Shown piece after piece: positions 27,301 through 38,826 of a stretch of DNA of 64,000 bases. The position numbers were made by a program, and so were the translations under genes. Under the pieces are notes generated by a model. It had not been told where the DNA came from and made no database searches. It saw only the letters and a program-made list of their open reading frames with translations. Positions within the stretch are counted from its first letter, which is position 1. The number at the start of each line of letters is the position of its first letter. Source of the stretch: Ifrita kowaldi (taxonomy: Eukaryota > Chordata > Aves > Passeriformes > Cinclosomatidae); contig VZRS01008351.1 of NCBI GenBank assembly GCA_013398055.1, positions 763,943 to 827,942 on the forward strand, in the 5' to 3' direction.

Positions 27301-30300
27301 ATTATTGTTAATACTGAATGCTTTTGCTGGATAGATTTATCTGTGGGCTCCTGATATTTGTTATAGAAGTCACCCTTCTGCAATGAAAGACTGTTAGGTC
27401 ATTATAACCAAAACATAATTCAGTTTTATTTTTAAGAGAGATCACTCTTTTCTACCTCTTATGAATAAGGCCAGTACAGTTTAGACACATTTACCATATG
27501 ATATATCTTGTCAGGTCTGAATTTTTAATTGTGTGAAGTATGAAAGAGTGAGGAACTCACATCCAAAGTAAAGAAAAGCTACCTTCCAAAATGCAGTGAT
27601 ACATCTGTTTTAAAGTAGCTGTATCAAATCTACAGGTGCCTCAAACAGACTTTCATGCTAAGGATCTATCCCACAGCACCTGGCGCTCCAACTGCTAAAC
27701 ATCTCTTTATTTTCCCCACCTCCCTTCCAAATGACTCTCTAATTTTTCTGATAAAGGATCCCTCTTCTCTGGTTTAAATTCTGCCAGAATGCCTGGAACC
27801 TAAGAAAAGGACTGTTACTTGTGTTATGGGTCCGTCAGTCATTTGGAAACTATCTGAATTCCAGATTTGGATCACCCACACATTTGTTCTGAAACATATG
27901 TACAGGCCTTCCTTCTCATAATCCAAACTCAGCTTCAAGTTGTTTATTTTGAAAACAAGTACTGCAAAGAAAATTCAAGTGGTTTAATACTTGCAATAAA
28001 CTCCTCCAAAAGCTATCTGTCTAAATACATTTGTATATATATCTACAGGAAAGAGACATATGCCTGCAATTTGACAGGCAAACTGTTCATACTCCAAAGT
28101 TTCAAATATTTAACAAACTTCTTCAAAAGTATCGGAGAAATTTGGTGCATGTGCTGTAATGAAAAAAAAATGCTGACAGACCTTGGTAAAAATTTAAAAT
28201 AAAGTATAGGTAAGCTGAACAAACTCTTTGTGAGCCTGAATTTATAGGAAAATGCCTTTTGTAGAACATGGATACAAATTTGCCAAAGCAAATTTCTTTA
28301 AGTACAAATGAAGCTGCTGAATAAAGACTGCAAGGGAATTGGGATTTGTGGACTTGACTCTGGGTCTGAGCTGCAGCATGTAATCTTTTTCCCCAATAAA
28401 ATGTTTAATTTCAAGTCTGTAGTTGGATTCTCAGGCTCTGGATCTTGGCTTTGTAATTTGATCCCATCCCCCTCCTAATCAGATAAAGCAAGAGCAAGGT
28501 TAGACACAAAAACTGCAGACAAGGAAGATTTGGCATTAACCTTTTGAAACGGTGACCCTGAGCATGTAACACATAATCAAAACTTGATTAACATAGAAAT
28601 CCAATTACTGCTTCATTAAAAATCTTTCATTAATCTAGAAAACACTTGTAAAATGCTTGGGCCTCATTTCCAAACAACTACAACTTGGAAAAAATATTGT
28701 TGAGGGGTCAGATTCAATGTCTCAACTGTCATCTCAAAGGTATTCCTTCTAAGCTGGAGTTTGAGTGCCTTTCTTGCAGCATGTCCACCTTGGGCAGCCT
28801 CCAGAACCATTCCAGAGTCATGTCCAGCAAAGACGTGCTGGAATAAAAAGTCCTGTGTAATCCAGACCACCAGACGTGGACCATCAAGAGCTGCTGGAGC
28901 CAAAATTCCTTGGTAGTCTCAAGATCAAGTTGGCAATGCAGTCCAGCTCCCTTGAGTAGTAACGCAGCAGCACTGAGGACATGCTGGCATCTCTGCCATC
29001 TGTGAACGTCCCCAGAGGTGTCTGTCCCCACCTTCTGCTCCCTGGGGTGTGAGCTACAGGTCAGGAAGGTGTCTCCCAGAGCCTTGCCTCTTGCCTGGCT
29101 GATGATCTTCATCTCTGTGATCCAAAAATCAGAAACAAAACCAGAAGTGTGGCTGGCTGCATTCCTCGAGCCAAAGAGCTCATCTGTTTGCAGAGGTTCA
29201 CGGCAGATTTACAGTGTTGGGAAAGTGTTTCCAGGAAAGCAAGGGCACAAAGCTGCCCCAGCCCCTCTGGCTGCCTGCCATGTCTGTCGTCAGTGGTTAA
29301 AGCTGGGTTGGCACAACTGGGTGCACAGGTTCTCCCTTTGCCTTTCCTGGAGACCCTCTTCTTTATACTCTTTCACAGAAAGCACCTCTACAGAGTTGAC
29401 TGTTGTTGACCTTCCCCTAGATAAAACCCCACAGGGTAAAAGAAGAAAACATTATTTTTGAAATTCTGTTCAGAATACATTTTTAAACTTTTCCTCAGTG
29501 CTCCCAAATTCCGGATCCTAGGAAGTTTTATTTTAGAATGTGACACATCGCAGACATGAAGCAGATCTGATAAACACTTTAAAAGCATTTAGTGGTTCAT
29601 TTTTGTGGGCCCCCACGCCATCTAAGCAAACAAGAAAGGAAATACTATTACCTCATCTCGTACACACAGAACTGAGTCAGGAAGAGGGGGAGTTATCTGA
29701 TGAGATGTGATTGTCTACGTCTGAGATACTTGACTAGATTCCCTTTGTAATTAACGGAAATGGATACTTCCAGATTTGCGTCAACTCGTCTAAAAGTAGG
29801 CTTCTAAAATAGGTCAGATTAATTTCATCCTGATAGTGCCTGCTCTTGACTAAGAACAGGAGCCAGAGCTGACCAGCAGTAGGCAAGCTCAGTCTTGCCT
29901 TAACTCTCTTGAGTGATACAGCCTTTATCAAAGCCAGGTTTAAAACTCAGAGAACCAGACCTTCCAGATTAGTTCCTTATTACACATTCTTTCTTTTGAG
30001 CCAGGCTTTCCCCCCCAAAATGCTATTAGTTGTACTTAGGATTTCACAGCTACATTAAAATGTCTGTTTCACTACCCAGAAATGAGAACTTTTGATATGG
30101 GTATTTTTCAGTATATTTGGCATGGGCATCTATCTTGCCTTTGTTTTGCATTCCTTTCACTGCTAATTTTCCTCCTAATACCATTAATCAATTTTTTTTC
30201 ACTCACTTCAGGAGCAATGTGAAGGAATGTAATCAGTCCTTTCGGGGAGAATTTCCCTGGTTCAAAAAAATGGGTTTGCTCTGGCTTTAGACTACATTGC

Positions 30301-33300
30301 AGAACCATCTAAAACCAGAGCCCTGGGGTGGCAGGCAGACATGAAAGTGCTGCCAAAGCAGTTTGACCAGCGAGGTGGAGATATGGGGTTGCTGGAATAC
30401 TCCACTGATGGGGCAGACCCATAGATATCAACTCTCATGGAGTAAAGGTTCAGGGAGCACCTGAACCTAAACTCTTTGTCGGCCACCTGAGGGTAGAAGG
30501 CTCTAGAAATCCTCCAGCCTCCAGGCAACTGAACATCCCCAACTTTGCATGCCAGCACTCCTTTGTCATCAGCCCATCTGCCAGGCAGATGAGCTGGCAG
30601 AAGATCAGACAGGTACAATGAAAACCTGCTTGTTTTCCAGCACACCTTCCTCACAATAGGCCCTTATCATGTGGCATCTCAGCTTTGTCTGAAATCCAGT
30701 GGGAATGTGTTCACCTAGAGCTTCTCCAGCCAGCACTACAGATTAACCCTGACCAACAGCTGCAGGCTGAGATAATGTTTGTGGGCGCAAATTTCTGTGC
30801 AAATACATGTTTCCTTAATTTTATACTTTTAATGAGTATAAACAGAGCTAATCAGTGAAAATACTACTTTGGAAAGTTTAAAGACCTGTTTTTAATAACC
30901 TTTAAAGTAGCTTCCCTTGAGAGGTTTTCTTTCACCAGTCTAAATATTTAATATTGTATTTACTGTCCTTGTTGTTAGAGAAATATTTTAATGAAGCAAA
31001 GTGGGTAATGACTTGCAAACCACTGATTGTCACAGGAGCAGTACGTTAGAGATCATCAAAAGAAATAGACAACCACTTGTGCTAAAGGTGGAATAATCTA
31101 CAGGACTTTTGAGCCTGCGCTGTAATTCCATACTCCTTGAAGCTGTCAGAATTTCAGGAAGACCATAGGATTTGTATTTTCTAAGACATAGCATTACGAG
31201 ATTGCTAAGACATAGCACTACCAGAATTTTATTTGCAAATAATTCCTCTCATTTCTCCAGGCTGTACTTTTTTCCATTGATTTATTTTTTTAGTTTTACA
31301 TATATATAAAACTAAAGAACTATGAGGTTCTTAGTTCTAATGTTCTTAGTTCTTATGTTCTACCCATAGAACATAAAGTATGAATCAAAATATAGTGATT
31401 TACCAGCATTAAAAAAACCTGTGCAATGAACTTTTCTAATTGACTGATATGTGACAAGCAGAAAAAAAATGCAGCTAATTTATGGAGTTGGTTGGTTTGT
31501 AGAAAAGGGAAAATGCTAAATGGTTGACTTCGTGACTCCATATTTTGACTTTCTCTCTTTTCCCTCTTTTCAACTCTGGTTAAATTACCACTATCAAATT
31601 TACGGTAGTACAGAGCAAAATTAATCCCTCCTCATGAAAGCCTCAGATTTGTAGAACAAAAAACACAACAAAGCATAAGGAATGAGAACCCAAGCCTGTA
31701 GTTATGTGATGACATGGGAAGATAATGATAAGGGGAAGGTTTTCAGAAAAAGAACATCTGTTTCATGAGATATGAAAAAAACAAACAACAAAACAATAAA
31801 ACAAACAAAAATCTCATGAAATACCTTTGATTAGCATAAAATAAAAATTGAGGCTCTGATCCTGTTATTAGAGATGCAGAATTTGATACATTGCATTTTC
31901 TTCTTTCTGCTGTGTCACTAGCTTTGCCTTTGCTTCTTAGATGCTTGTTCATATAGAACCAAAATCAAGAGAAAACAACAGGGTTTACCTCCAACCAATA
32001 ATGTATCTAGATAAGGCTCAAATCGTGCAGAAATAAAAGCCATCTTGGGAATCCTGGGAAATCTGCTCTCAGTGTTAGAGCTATTAGTACCCATTCAATG
32101 GTTACAGTCTAAGATTTGGGAAAATTTCCCAATTGTGCCATTCATGAGTGTAAGTTTCATTGTGCCATTGCTTAAAGTTAGCTGCCTTTCCAGAACTTGC
32201 TTGACTCAAGACAGATATTAAAGCAGATAATTTAACACTTTCCCAGCTGTGGTCTTTTCTCTCTCTCTTTCTTTTTTCTTCTTCCATGAAAGCGACTATA
32301 AGGTTTTCTCCCATTCAGCATATTCTTGTCAGAACGTAATTTGTTTTCTTCTAAAAGTTTGCCTTTCCATCTAATAACTTATGTTTAGTAAGGACTGTTA
32401 TGCATCTACTATTTAAAATTTATTAATCCCATCATAAATCAGGGATTATTTCCTATCTAAAAATTATATGTCCTCTTGAAAACCATCAGCTGTTTTAACA
32501 TGTATCAGATGAATCAAAGTACACAGAGAGGAGGGGTTCTCCTAGGGTTGGGAGAGTTTAAAAATGTCACCCCATCTTTCCAGCTTGGGTGGAAATGAGT
32601 AAAGCTTTTTAGAATTATGGTTTTCTGGTTAAGAATAATTTTGATCTTTGAAGCTGCCTGAGTTTTGCCTTAATCAGTGAAGTTTTTTTTCTTTTTTTGA
32701 ACAAAGTTACAGCTATGGTTTACTACCCAAAACATCACGTGGAAGAGTCCATGTGTGTAGACTGTTTCAGTAAAGCTCATTAGAATAGTTTTTATTTTAA
32801 TGGATTGAATAATCTCATTCTGAAAGCAAAGAATTCAAGTTCAAAGTGAACTTCAAGGGAGAAAATGAGCTGGAAGTTTATCCTTCTAGTACAAGCTTCA
32901 GCCTGCCAAAACCTACAAAACTGTCCAGATTTGAATCTAAAAACACATTTTGGCATCTCAGACCAGCACTGCCTTCCACCTCAGGATCGAGCTTTACACA
33001 GAACTCAGATTTTTAACCCCAAATTTCCCCACGTAGACAGGTCTAGGCACATAGGTCTATGCAGAAGAAACTTCATTTGAGGCGTCAGAGGTTTTGCTCC
33101 TGCTTATTCTTCTCACAACTGAGACCCAAAGCAAGAAGTACCTACATGAGGAAGCAGAAAACAAAGTTATTGGAGGTGATTAACCTTCCCCTTTTTCCTC
33201 TTTTATTAAGCAGTCTCCAGCTGTTACTAACTTAACACTCCTGGCATTACCATTATATTTGTATCCCAATAGCTCCTCTTCTTCCCAAAGGTTATGCTCC

Positions 33301-35195
33301 CTGTGTCCAAAACTTCCCAGTGCAGCAGGATGCTCTAACATTCCCTGATCTGGCTTGACTTGCATTAACTGCACTTACCCAGCAGCCTCAGCTTGGGCAT
33401 GTTTATTCAAAATCGTAGCTGGAGGACCTACTGTCTACTTTTCATACAAATCCTGGTGATTAGATTTTTAGAGCAGCAGAAGACTTGAGATCATATCTCT
33501 TTTCTCTCTAAACAGTTTTGACACTGTAACTGCCACTTCACAGAAGAAAATCCAAGTTGCCAGGCTACAGGAAGGAAAACTGACCACTCTTCTTTCCCAA
33601 GATAAGCAGATGAGTAGCAAGAACAGGCCAGAAGCAGAGCAAGTGAAAGGTGGTATGATGTGGTAACATCATCAATGAGGACATGTAGAAATGAGCGGCA
33701 TGGGTTCTCAGTTCCCTCGATAACGTCAGAGTTTAATTCACCAAGTGAAATATAAAAATTAAATGGTTCTATTAAGTGGAGCTGCATTAAACGTCAAATT
33801 AGAAAATATTATTTTAAGAGAATATAACTAGAAGTGGTTATCTAAGTATAACTGCAACCACGCAATATGTGCAATTGAAATAGAGCACTGTGTTGGCAAA
33901 ACATTAGGCTGTTTCCTAGCTCAAAGCTGCATGGATCAAGCCAGCAGCAATTGTAAGGCTTTTGCATTGACTTACTGAGCTCCTATCATAACTCGAAGAG
34001 GAGAAGCCAGTCATGCTGTAGACAGCTCAGATAAGTGTTCCTTGAAGATTGACATGTTGTTCCCAACTCTCTTGTCTAATTAAAGACCCAAAACATTATT
34101 CTACTGCAGCTGATGGCAGTGCTCACTTAACATCAAAGAGAAACAAGATTTGCCATTCGTTTATGAAGAACTATTTTTACCATATGATTAAAAAAAACCA
34201 AGAAAATTTACAATGCATCCCGTGGTAGCACTGTGTGTCCAAGTGGTGGCAGATCCCAGTTCCATAGTGCCTCAGGGGTCCCACCTAGAGCCAAGAGATC
34301 AGCTAAATACTGAGGTTGCAGTGTCTGAACCAAGTTACATTCATCTCCAGAGATCCCAGCTCTGGCAGGAATCCCATCCTGCTGTTCAACTGGCAAAAAT
34401 GCGAAAAGACTGAGGAACTTGCAAACTAAATAGACAAGGATACAAAAATCTCCATTGTGCGGATAAGGATTGAGGCACATGCAAAGTGGCTCACCTGAGT
34501 CTCATGCTTTGTTTTGTTTAAGACTGTAACTGAAGATAATTTACAATCAGGGCATAAGTTCTTCAGTGAAAAAACCGTGAAAACTTAGGGATTACACCTG
34601 GGTCTGGAAAGTCTTGGCTCCCAAATAAGTGAGGGGAAAAAAGGGAAAGATCTACAACCTTGCAATTGTGATACATTAATTGATTGCCATTCCCCAAACG
34701 AAATGCTGAACAATAAGATCTCTAGCATCTCTGTGGCAGTGATTGGGGTGGAAATGGAATTAAGCAAGACAAAAGTTTCTTCCTCCACAGAACTGTAATT
34801 ACAATTTTAGATAAGGAAATTTTTTTTGGTAGTTTATTTAGAGTTGCTGCTCTATAGAGACCCGCTACTTCCATCCTAGTATGGTAAGATAAATCTGAAA
34901 GGAAGGTCCTGTGTGAAACCAAACCCTAGATCGTGCTTTGTATTTTAATGGAGATTCTTTCACAACATATTCCATTCTGGATAATGAGATAGTAGCAATA
35001 AATGCACCAGAAAGGACAGATGGAAGATAGTCAGCTGTCTGAATCAGAAGATTTCCAAAGTGCAGTAAACAAATTATTAAGCATACTTTTCTGGCTTGAG
35101 GCCAAGCTATACTCTAGGGAACTGGTCAAAGAGTGGATCATAAAAAGCTTTTTGGGAGCAGCTAAATTCTACAGCTGTGGTCTTTGTTTTTCTAG
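18346..35195. other. No supported gene; probably 5' flank or upstream intron of BEGAIN
   Basis: Only short frames without recognisable domains, including minus 28729-29112 and 30292-30654 and plus 26042-26434 and 29018-29461, which lie in slightly GC-richer patches. No exon ending in the first two bases of a serine codon and encoding a BEGAIN-like start was seen, and no CpG-rich promoter is apparent. The last 194 bases before the exon are open in the exon's frame; see findings. Confidence 0.65.
31291..31374. repeat. Cluster of short inverted and direct repeats
   Basis: A near-perfect AT-rich inverted repeat (tagttttacatatatataaaacta, given here in parts: tagtttta / taaaacta) spans 31291-31314. 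It is followed by direct repeats of gttcttagttct (31327 and 31342) and a perfect seven-base stem, atgttct...agaacat, at 31355-31374. Neither stem looks like a recognised RNA gene. Confidence 0.75.
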
Positions 35196-35357
35196 TACTT
35201 TGCAAGAACAGAAGGGGGAATTACGAAAGCGCCTATCGTACACTACCCATAAGCTGGAAATGCTTGAAACGGAGTTTGATTCTACACGTCAGTATCTTGA
35301 AATAGAATTGAGACGTGCTCAGGAGGAACTTGAAAAAGTAACTGAAAAACTGAGAAG
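35196..35357 (+). CDS. BEGAIN: BEGAIN internal coding exon, N-terminal coiled coil (partial gene)
   Basis: Coding exon of 162 bases. It follows a good acceptor (tctttgtttttctag, AG at 35194-35195) and ends at a GTTAGT donor at 35358. It enters with the third base of a codon and leaves two bases into the next, so both flanking introns are phase 2. The translation starts (S)TLQEQKGELRKRLSYTT, continues through HKLEMLETEFDSTRQYLE, then IELRRAQEELEKVTEKLRR. I recognise this as the start of BEGAIN, close to the mammalian protein by recall. The residues form a highly charged heptad-type coiled coil with no stops. BEGAIN is a brain-enriched postsynaptic protein known to associate with the guanylate kinase domain of PSD-95/SAP90; that comes from the literature, not this exon. 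The first coding exon, expected to carry the start codon and end in the first two bases of a serine codon, was not found upstream. The paralogue TJAP1 is the main alternative; the close match favours BEGAIN. Confidence 0.9.
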
Positions 35358-35589
35358 GTTAGTAATGAACTTTTTGAAATAAACAGAGTTATTAGAATTT
35401 TAAAAGTGACTGTATTAAAGACATATGTAAGTAAAAACAAATATAGTCACAAATATGCATAATTTATTATTTATTGATTACACATTGTGTTTCATATTTA
35501 ATATATAGATTTCATTTACCTGAATATGTATTACATGCACATGCAGTTATTTACATGTGATATGTAAAATGTCTCTGTACCAAAAGCAA

Positions 35590-35752
35590 ATATGCTAATA
35601 GAAATACCCCTATATATGTGCATATATGGCATTATTTATGTATAAATAATACACATGTAGGGTAGTGCCACATGGTATTACACATACAAAGTTTATAAAC
35701 ACACTACATATATAGATATATATATATAAAATTTATACTCTATATATACAGA
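35590..35752. repeat. AT-rich low-complexity stretch with TATATA runs
   Basis: Shortly after the first BEGAIN exon: tagaaatacccctatatatg, catatatggcattatttatg, ctacatatatagatatatat, and tctatatatacagat. It is low complexity, with no recognised element. Confidence 0.8.
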
Positions 35753-36956
35753 TAAATCCTTTTTAAATTACTTTGTTAATTTTCTTTGTTTAGACTTCTT
35801 TGCTTTGATACAAGAGAATAGAATGGGTCTCCATCACTCAAAGCTGAGACTATGTTCAATTCAAATAAGATTAAGGCATTTTGCATTGTAGTATAGCAAA
35901 TAATTTGCTTTTTAGTCTCAAGCAGAATGGAATGGTGCTGAAAAGCTATTATTTAAAACTGTTGTAGCTGTGGTAGATTGCTGTTGCAAATCGGAGACCT
36001 AGTTAGTGTTAATGATAGATTATGTTAAGCAAGCAGTCCTGACATTCCTGGCACTGATTAAAATGGTCTGTAGACTTAGCCTAAAATTTATCATTGATTC
36101 TTAATATCCATTTTTTCATTTGTTTTCAAAACTTCTGGAACTAGAATTATCCACTTTTGCAGGAATGTATTTGCATGTCTTGTGAGACTTTCCTAAACTG
36201 ATATCTTAATGGAACTATTTGATTAATTCATTGGATGACCTAAAACAAAATTCAGAATAAATCATTCCAGGGCGATACCCAAAGAAATATTTTTCATTCC
36301 TTGCAGAAGGCAAAAGCCAAACCAAAACAATGACAAAAACCACCAATCAACTGAGTCAATCAAACCATTTTAAGCAAATTTTAAACAGAATAAGACTGTA
36401 AGATCTCAATTTAGGAAACATTCTAATGTGGTCTTATAACTTAAATGCTCCTCTAACTGGGGATGCTTCTCAAAAAGAAACTAAAATATGCAGGTGTTGT
36501 GGTGACTTTGAAATCTACACACACCTATCAAGAGCAGTCTTGAGATTCTCTATATAGTTTTCTTGTCAGCAATATTTTTCCTATCTTTTCAATTAGAGCA
36601 GAGCCACTGAAAGTAACTTCATTCTTGACACAGTTTTGCTTGAATACATTCCAGGACAGGGAACACTGGTACTCTTTTCTCTTGAAGCATGAATTTGGGC
36701 AGCTGCTGTAAAGCATCAGAAGAGCTGACCATCCCTCTCCTGTTAAAACAGAGGGGCTTCCTAGTCAGTAGAAAGCCTCTTATAAACATCACTGGGCATT
36801 AATGAGTTAAGCACCCTTTGAAACCCGGGCCAGGGGCTCACAGCCAAGTCTAGCACTCGTACTAGAACATCACATTAGCAGAACTGACTTTCCAATATTC
36901 TAATGGAACATTGTACCATATTATGAAGAAAACTTATATTAAAAATTATGTTTCAG

Positions 36957-37013
36957 GCAGGTGATTACTCCCCCGAAGACATATCATAATGGAAGCCAAA
37001 AATGTTTTACGAG
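36957..37013 (+). other. Candidate 57-nt cassette exon inside the BEGAIN intron (unproven)
   Basis: A 57-base segment lies between an attatgtttcag acceptor (AG at 36955-36956) and a strong CGAG/GTGAGC donor at 37014. Its length is a multiple of three. Entered in the phase left by the upstream exon (AG plus G), it has no stop: R-QVITPPKTYHNGSQKCFT, then AG. That AG joins the G at 41566 to give arginine again, so inclusion would insert 19 residues into the coiled coil without changing the frame. What I see is compatible splice signals, phase and openness. That it is spliced is inference. The polypyrimidine tract is short and an open frame of 19 codons is not rare, so chance is quite possible. 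Confidence 0.25.
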
Positions 37014-38780
37014 GTGAGCTTTAAAAATGTTTCTATTGAGAATAGCAAGGCATCCTGCAAGCTGAACATCTAGATTTGTCAACCTGGAAAAGGATAATGT
37101 CTGAAAAAACCCTGTCATCCAAAAGCATGTCAGCAACATGTCACAGAGGAAAATCAAAGTGAGAAAAACAAAGAAGTAGAATTAGTTTCAATTATGTGCC
37201 TCTTTATTCACTGCAGAGGGAGAGAAATTCAACCTCTCATAAATAAATAGGCCCTGTGTGACAAGATCCCACTTGTGCACTGGAGAACATTTCTGTTATA
37301 AAATTTCTGTTTCTGTAAAGTGCAAATTTTTTTCCAAGAGGCTGAAAGACTACCCTTTTCTAATCCTTTCTGAAAGTCTTAATTTACCCAGAATTGCCTG
37401 TGCTGTTGCTAGACCTCCCCACTTTTACCCAAGAGAAGAGGTCACTTGTGTGGCTCAATGGTCAAGTTTTCAAACTCTCTACAAACGTTTAGAGATAGCT
37501 TCTTTCTTTTTTCTCAGTGGGAGAACAGTGCTGACTAGATTTGAAAACAATAATTGTAAAGCATATGTTCAGCTTTGAAAAGTGACTGAAAAGAGATAGG
37601 GGATTTCATATACCTCAGAGTGGTCCCTTATCTGACATGGTCAGCATAGCTTTTATAAGTTTAATCTAAAAAAATTTCAAAAACCAAACTTGGAACCACA
37701 TCTGGACTTCAAAGCTCACATTGGGTTTCTTCCTTAAGGCTCTACCCTGGAAAACAACTTGGCGAGGTTCCCATCCTATCTTTTAACAGAAAGTAGAGTT
37801 ATTTTAAGGCATGAGAAGTAAACCCATACAAGGCTATATTTAGCACTGAGATTAGCCCACACATATAATTGTTTCACCAAAAGCAAGGCATTTCACAGAC
37901 TGAAGGGGTGTTCTGAACAGGAATCCTGGAGGAAAAACTATTGTTTCCATGAGGATGTTGGTGTAACTTGCGATAACAGAGAGACAAAAGTTTTTTGAAC
38001 AAGAAGCTGCTCTTTCAAGAGTCACTTTTCAAAGCTAACTGCACTCTAGGAGAAATTCCCTTCTTTAAAGAAAGTCAGCCCAAGACTAAGTTTTACTTTA
38101 GATGTATTTCACGGCCTTAAGAGGGCTTGAGATTGAGTGGAAGCAGAGAAATAGAGGCTTTTGCAGACTTCCTCTTCAGTGGTCATCTGCAGTCTTAGGG
38201 AGGAGTGTGTTGTCTGGTGGATTGGAGCACAGACACCTGACACATTCAATATGGTCAGAATATTTTTCATTAGGCCCTAATTTGTTCAAGAATCGAAATA
38301 TTTGTTTAATGGATGCACATATGTGCACCTGAAACCACATGAATATCTCCTAATGGCATGAACAACACAAAAATACAACAACAAATGGTAATAGGTTATC
38401 AATTCACATGACTTTATCCTTATAGCAGTTTTGCAGGATAGTGAAGCCTACCCTCCATTTTATTTTCAAAGAAGCCAGATTTACAAGGTTAAAATATTTC
38501 ATACTTCAGTGTTCAGGCTATCTGGGTGTATTTTTTTCGGCAAACAAGGTTAAGTTACCATTTGGTCATCTGATCATTTTCAAATTTAAACAACTTTCCC
38601 TACTCTTTATTTCCTCTTCCCTCTATCTTACAGTTTTGCCCGAAGATTGATCTGACTCTGTTCCTCTTTTATCCCTTTAACACTTTCTTCCACGTATTTC
38701 TGGGTCCATTTCTCTCCTTGCCACCTACATTTGCTGACACTTCTTTTGGCACAGTGAATTTCCAGTTTGGGGTTTATGCA

Positions 38781-38826
38781 TATACGTGCATGTGTATGTG
38801 CTTGTGTGCGTGTGTATGTGTTTGTG
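38781..38826. repeat. Imperfect TG-rich (GTGTGTATG-type) microsatellite
   Basis: Alternating purine-pyrimidine run catatacgtgcatgtgtatg, then tgcttgtgtgcgtgtgtatg, then tgtttgtgc. It is an interrupted TG repeat and gives a Cys-rich chance frame at 38718-38921. Confidence 0.85.
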
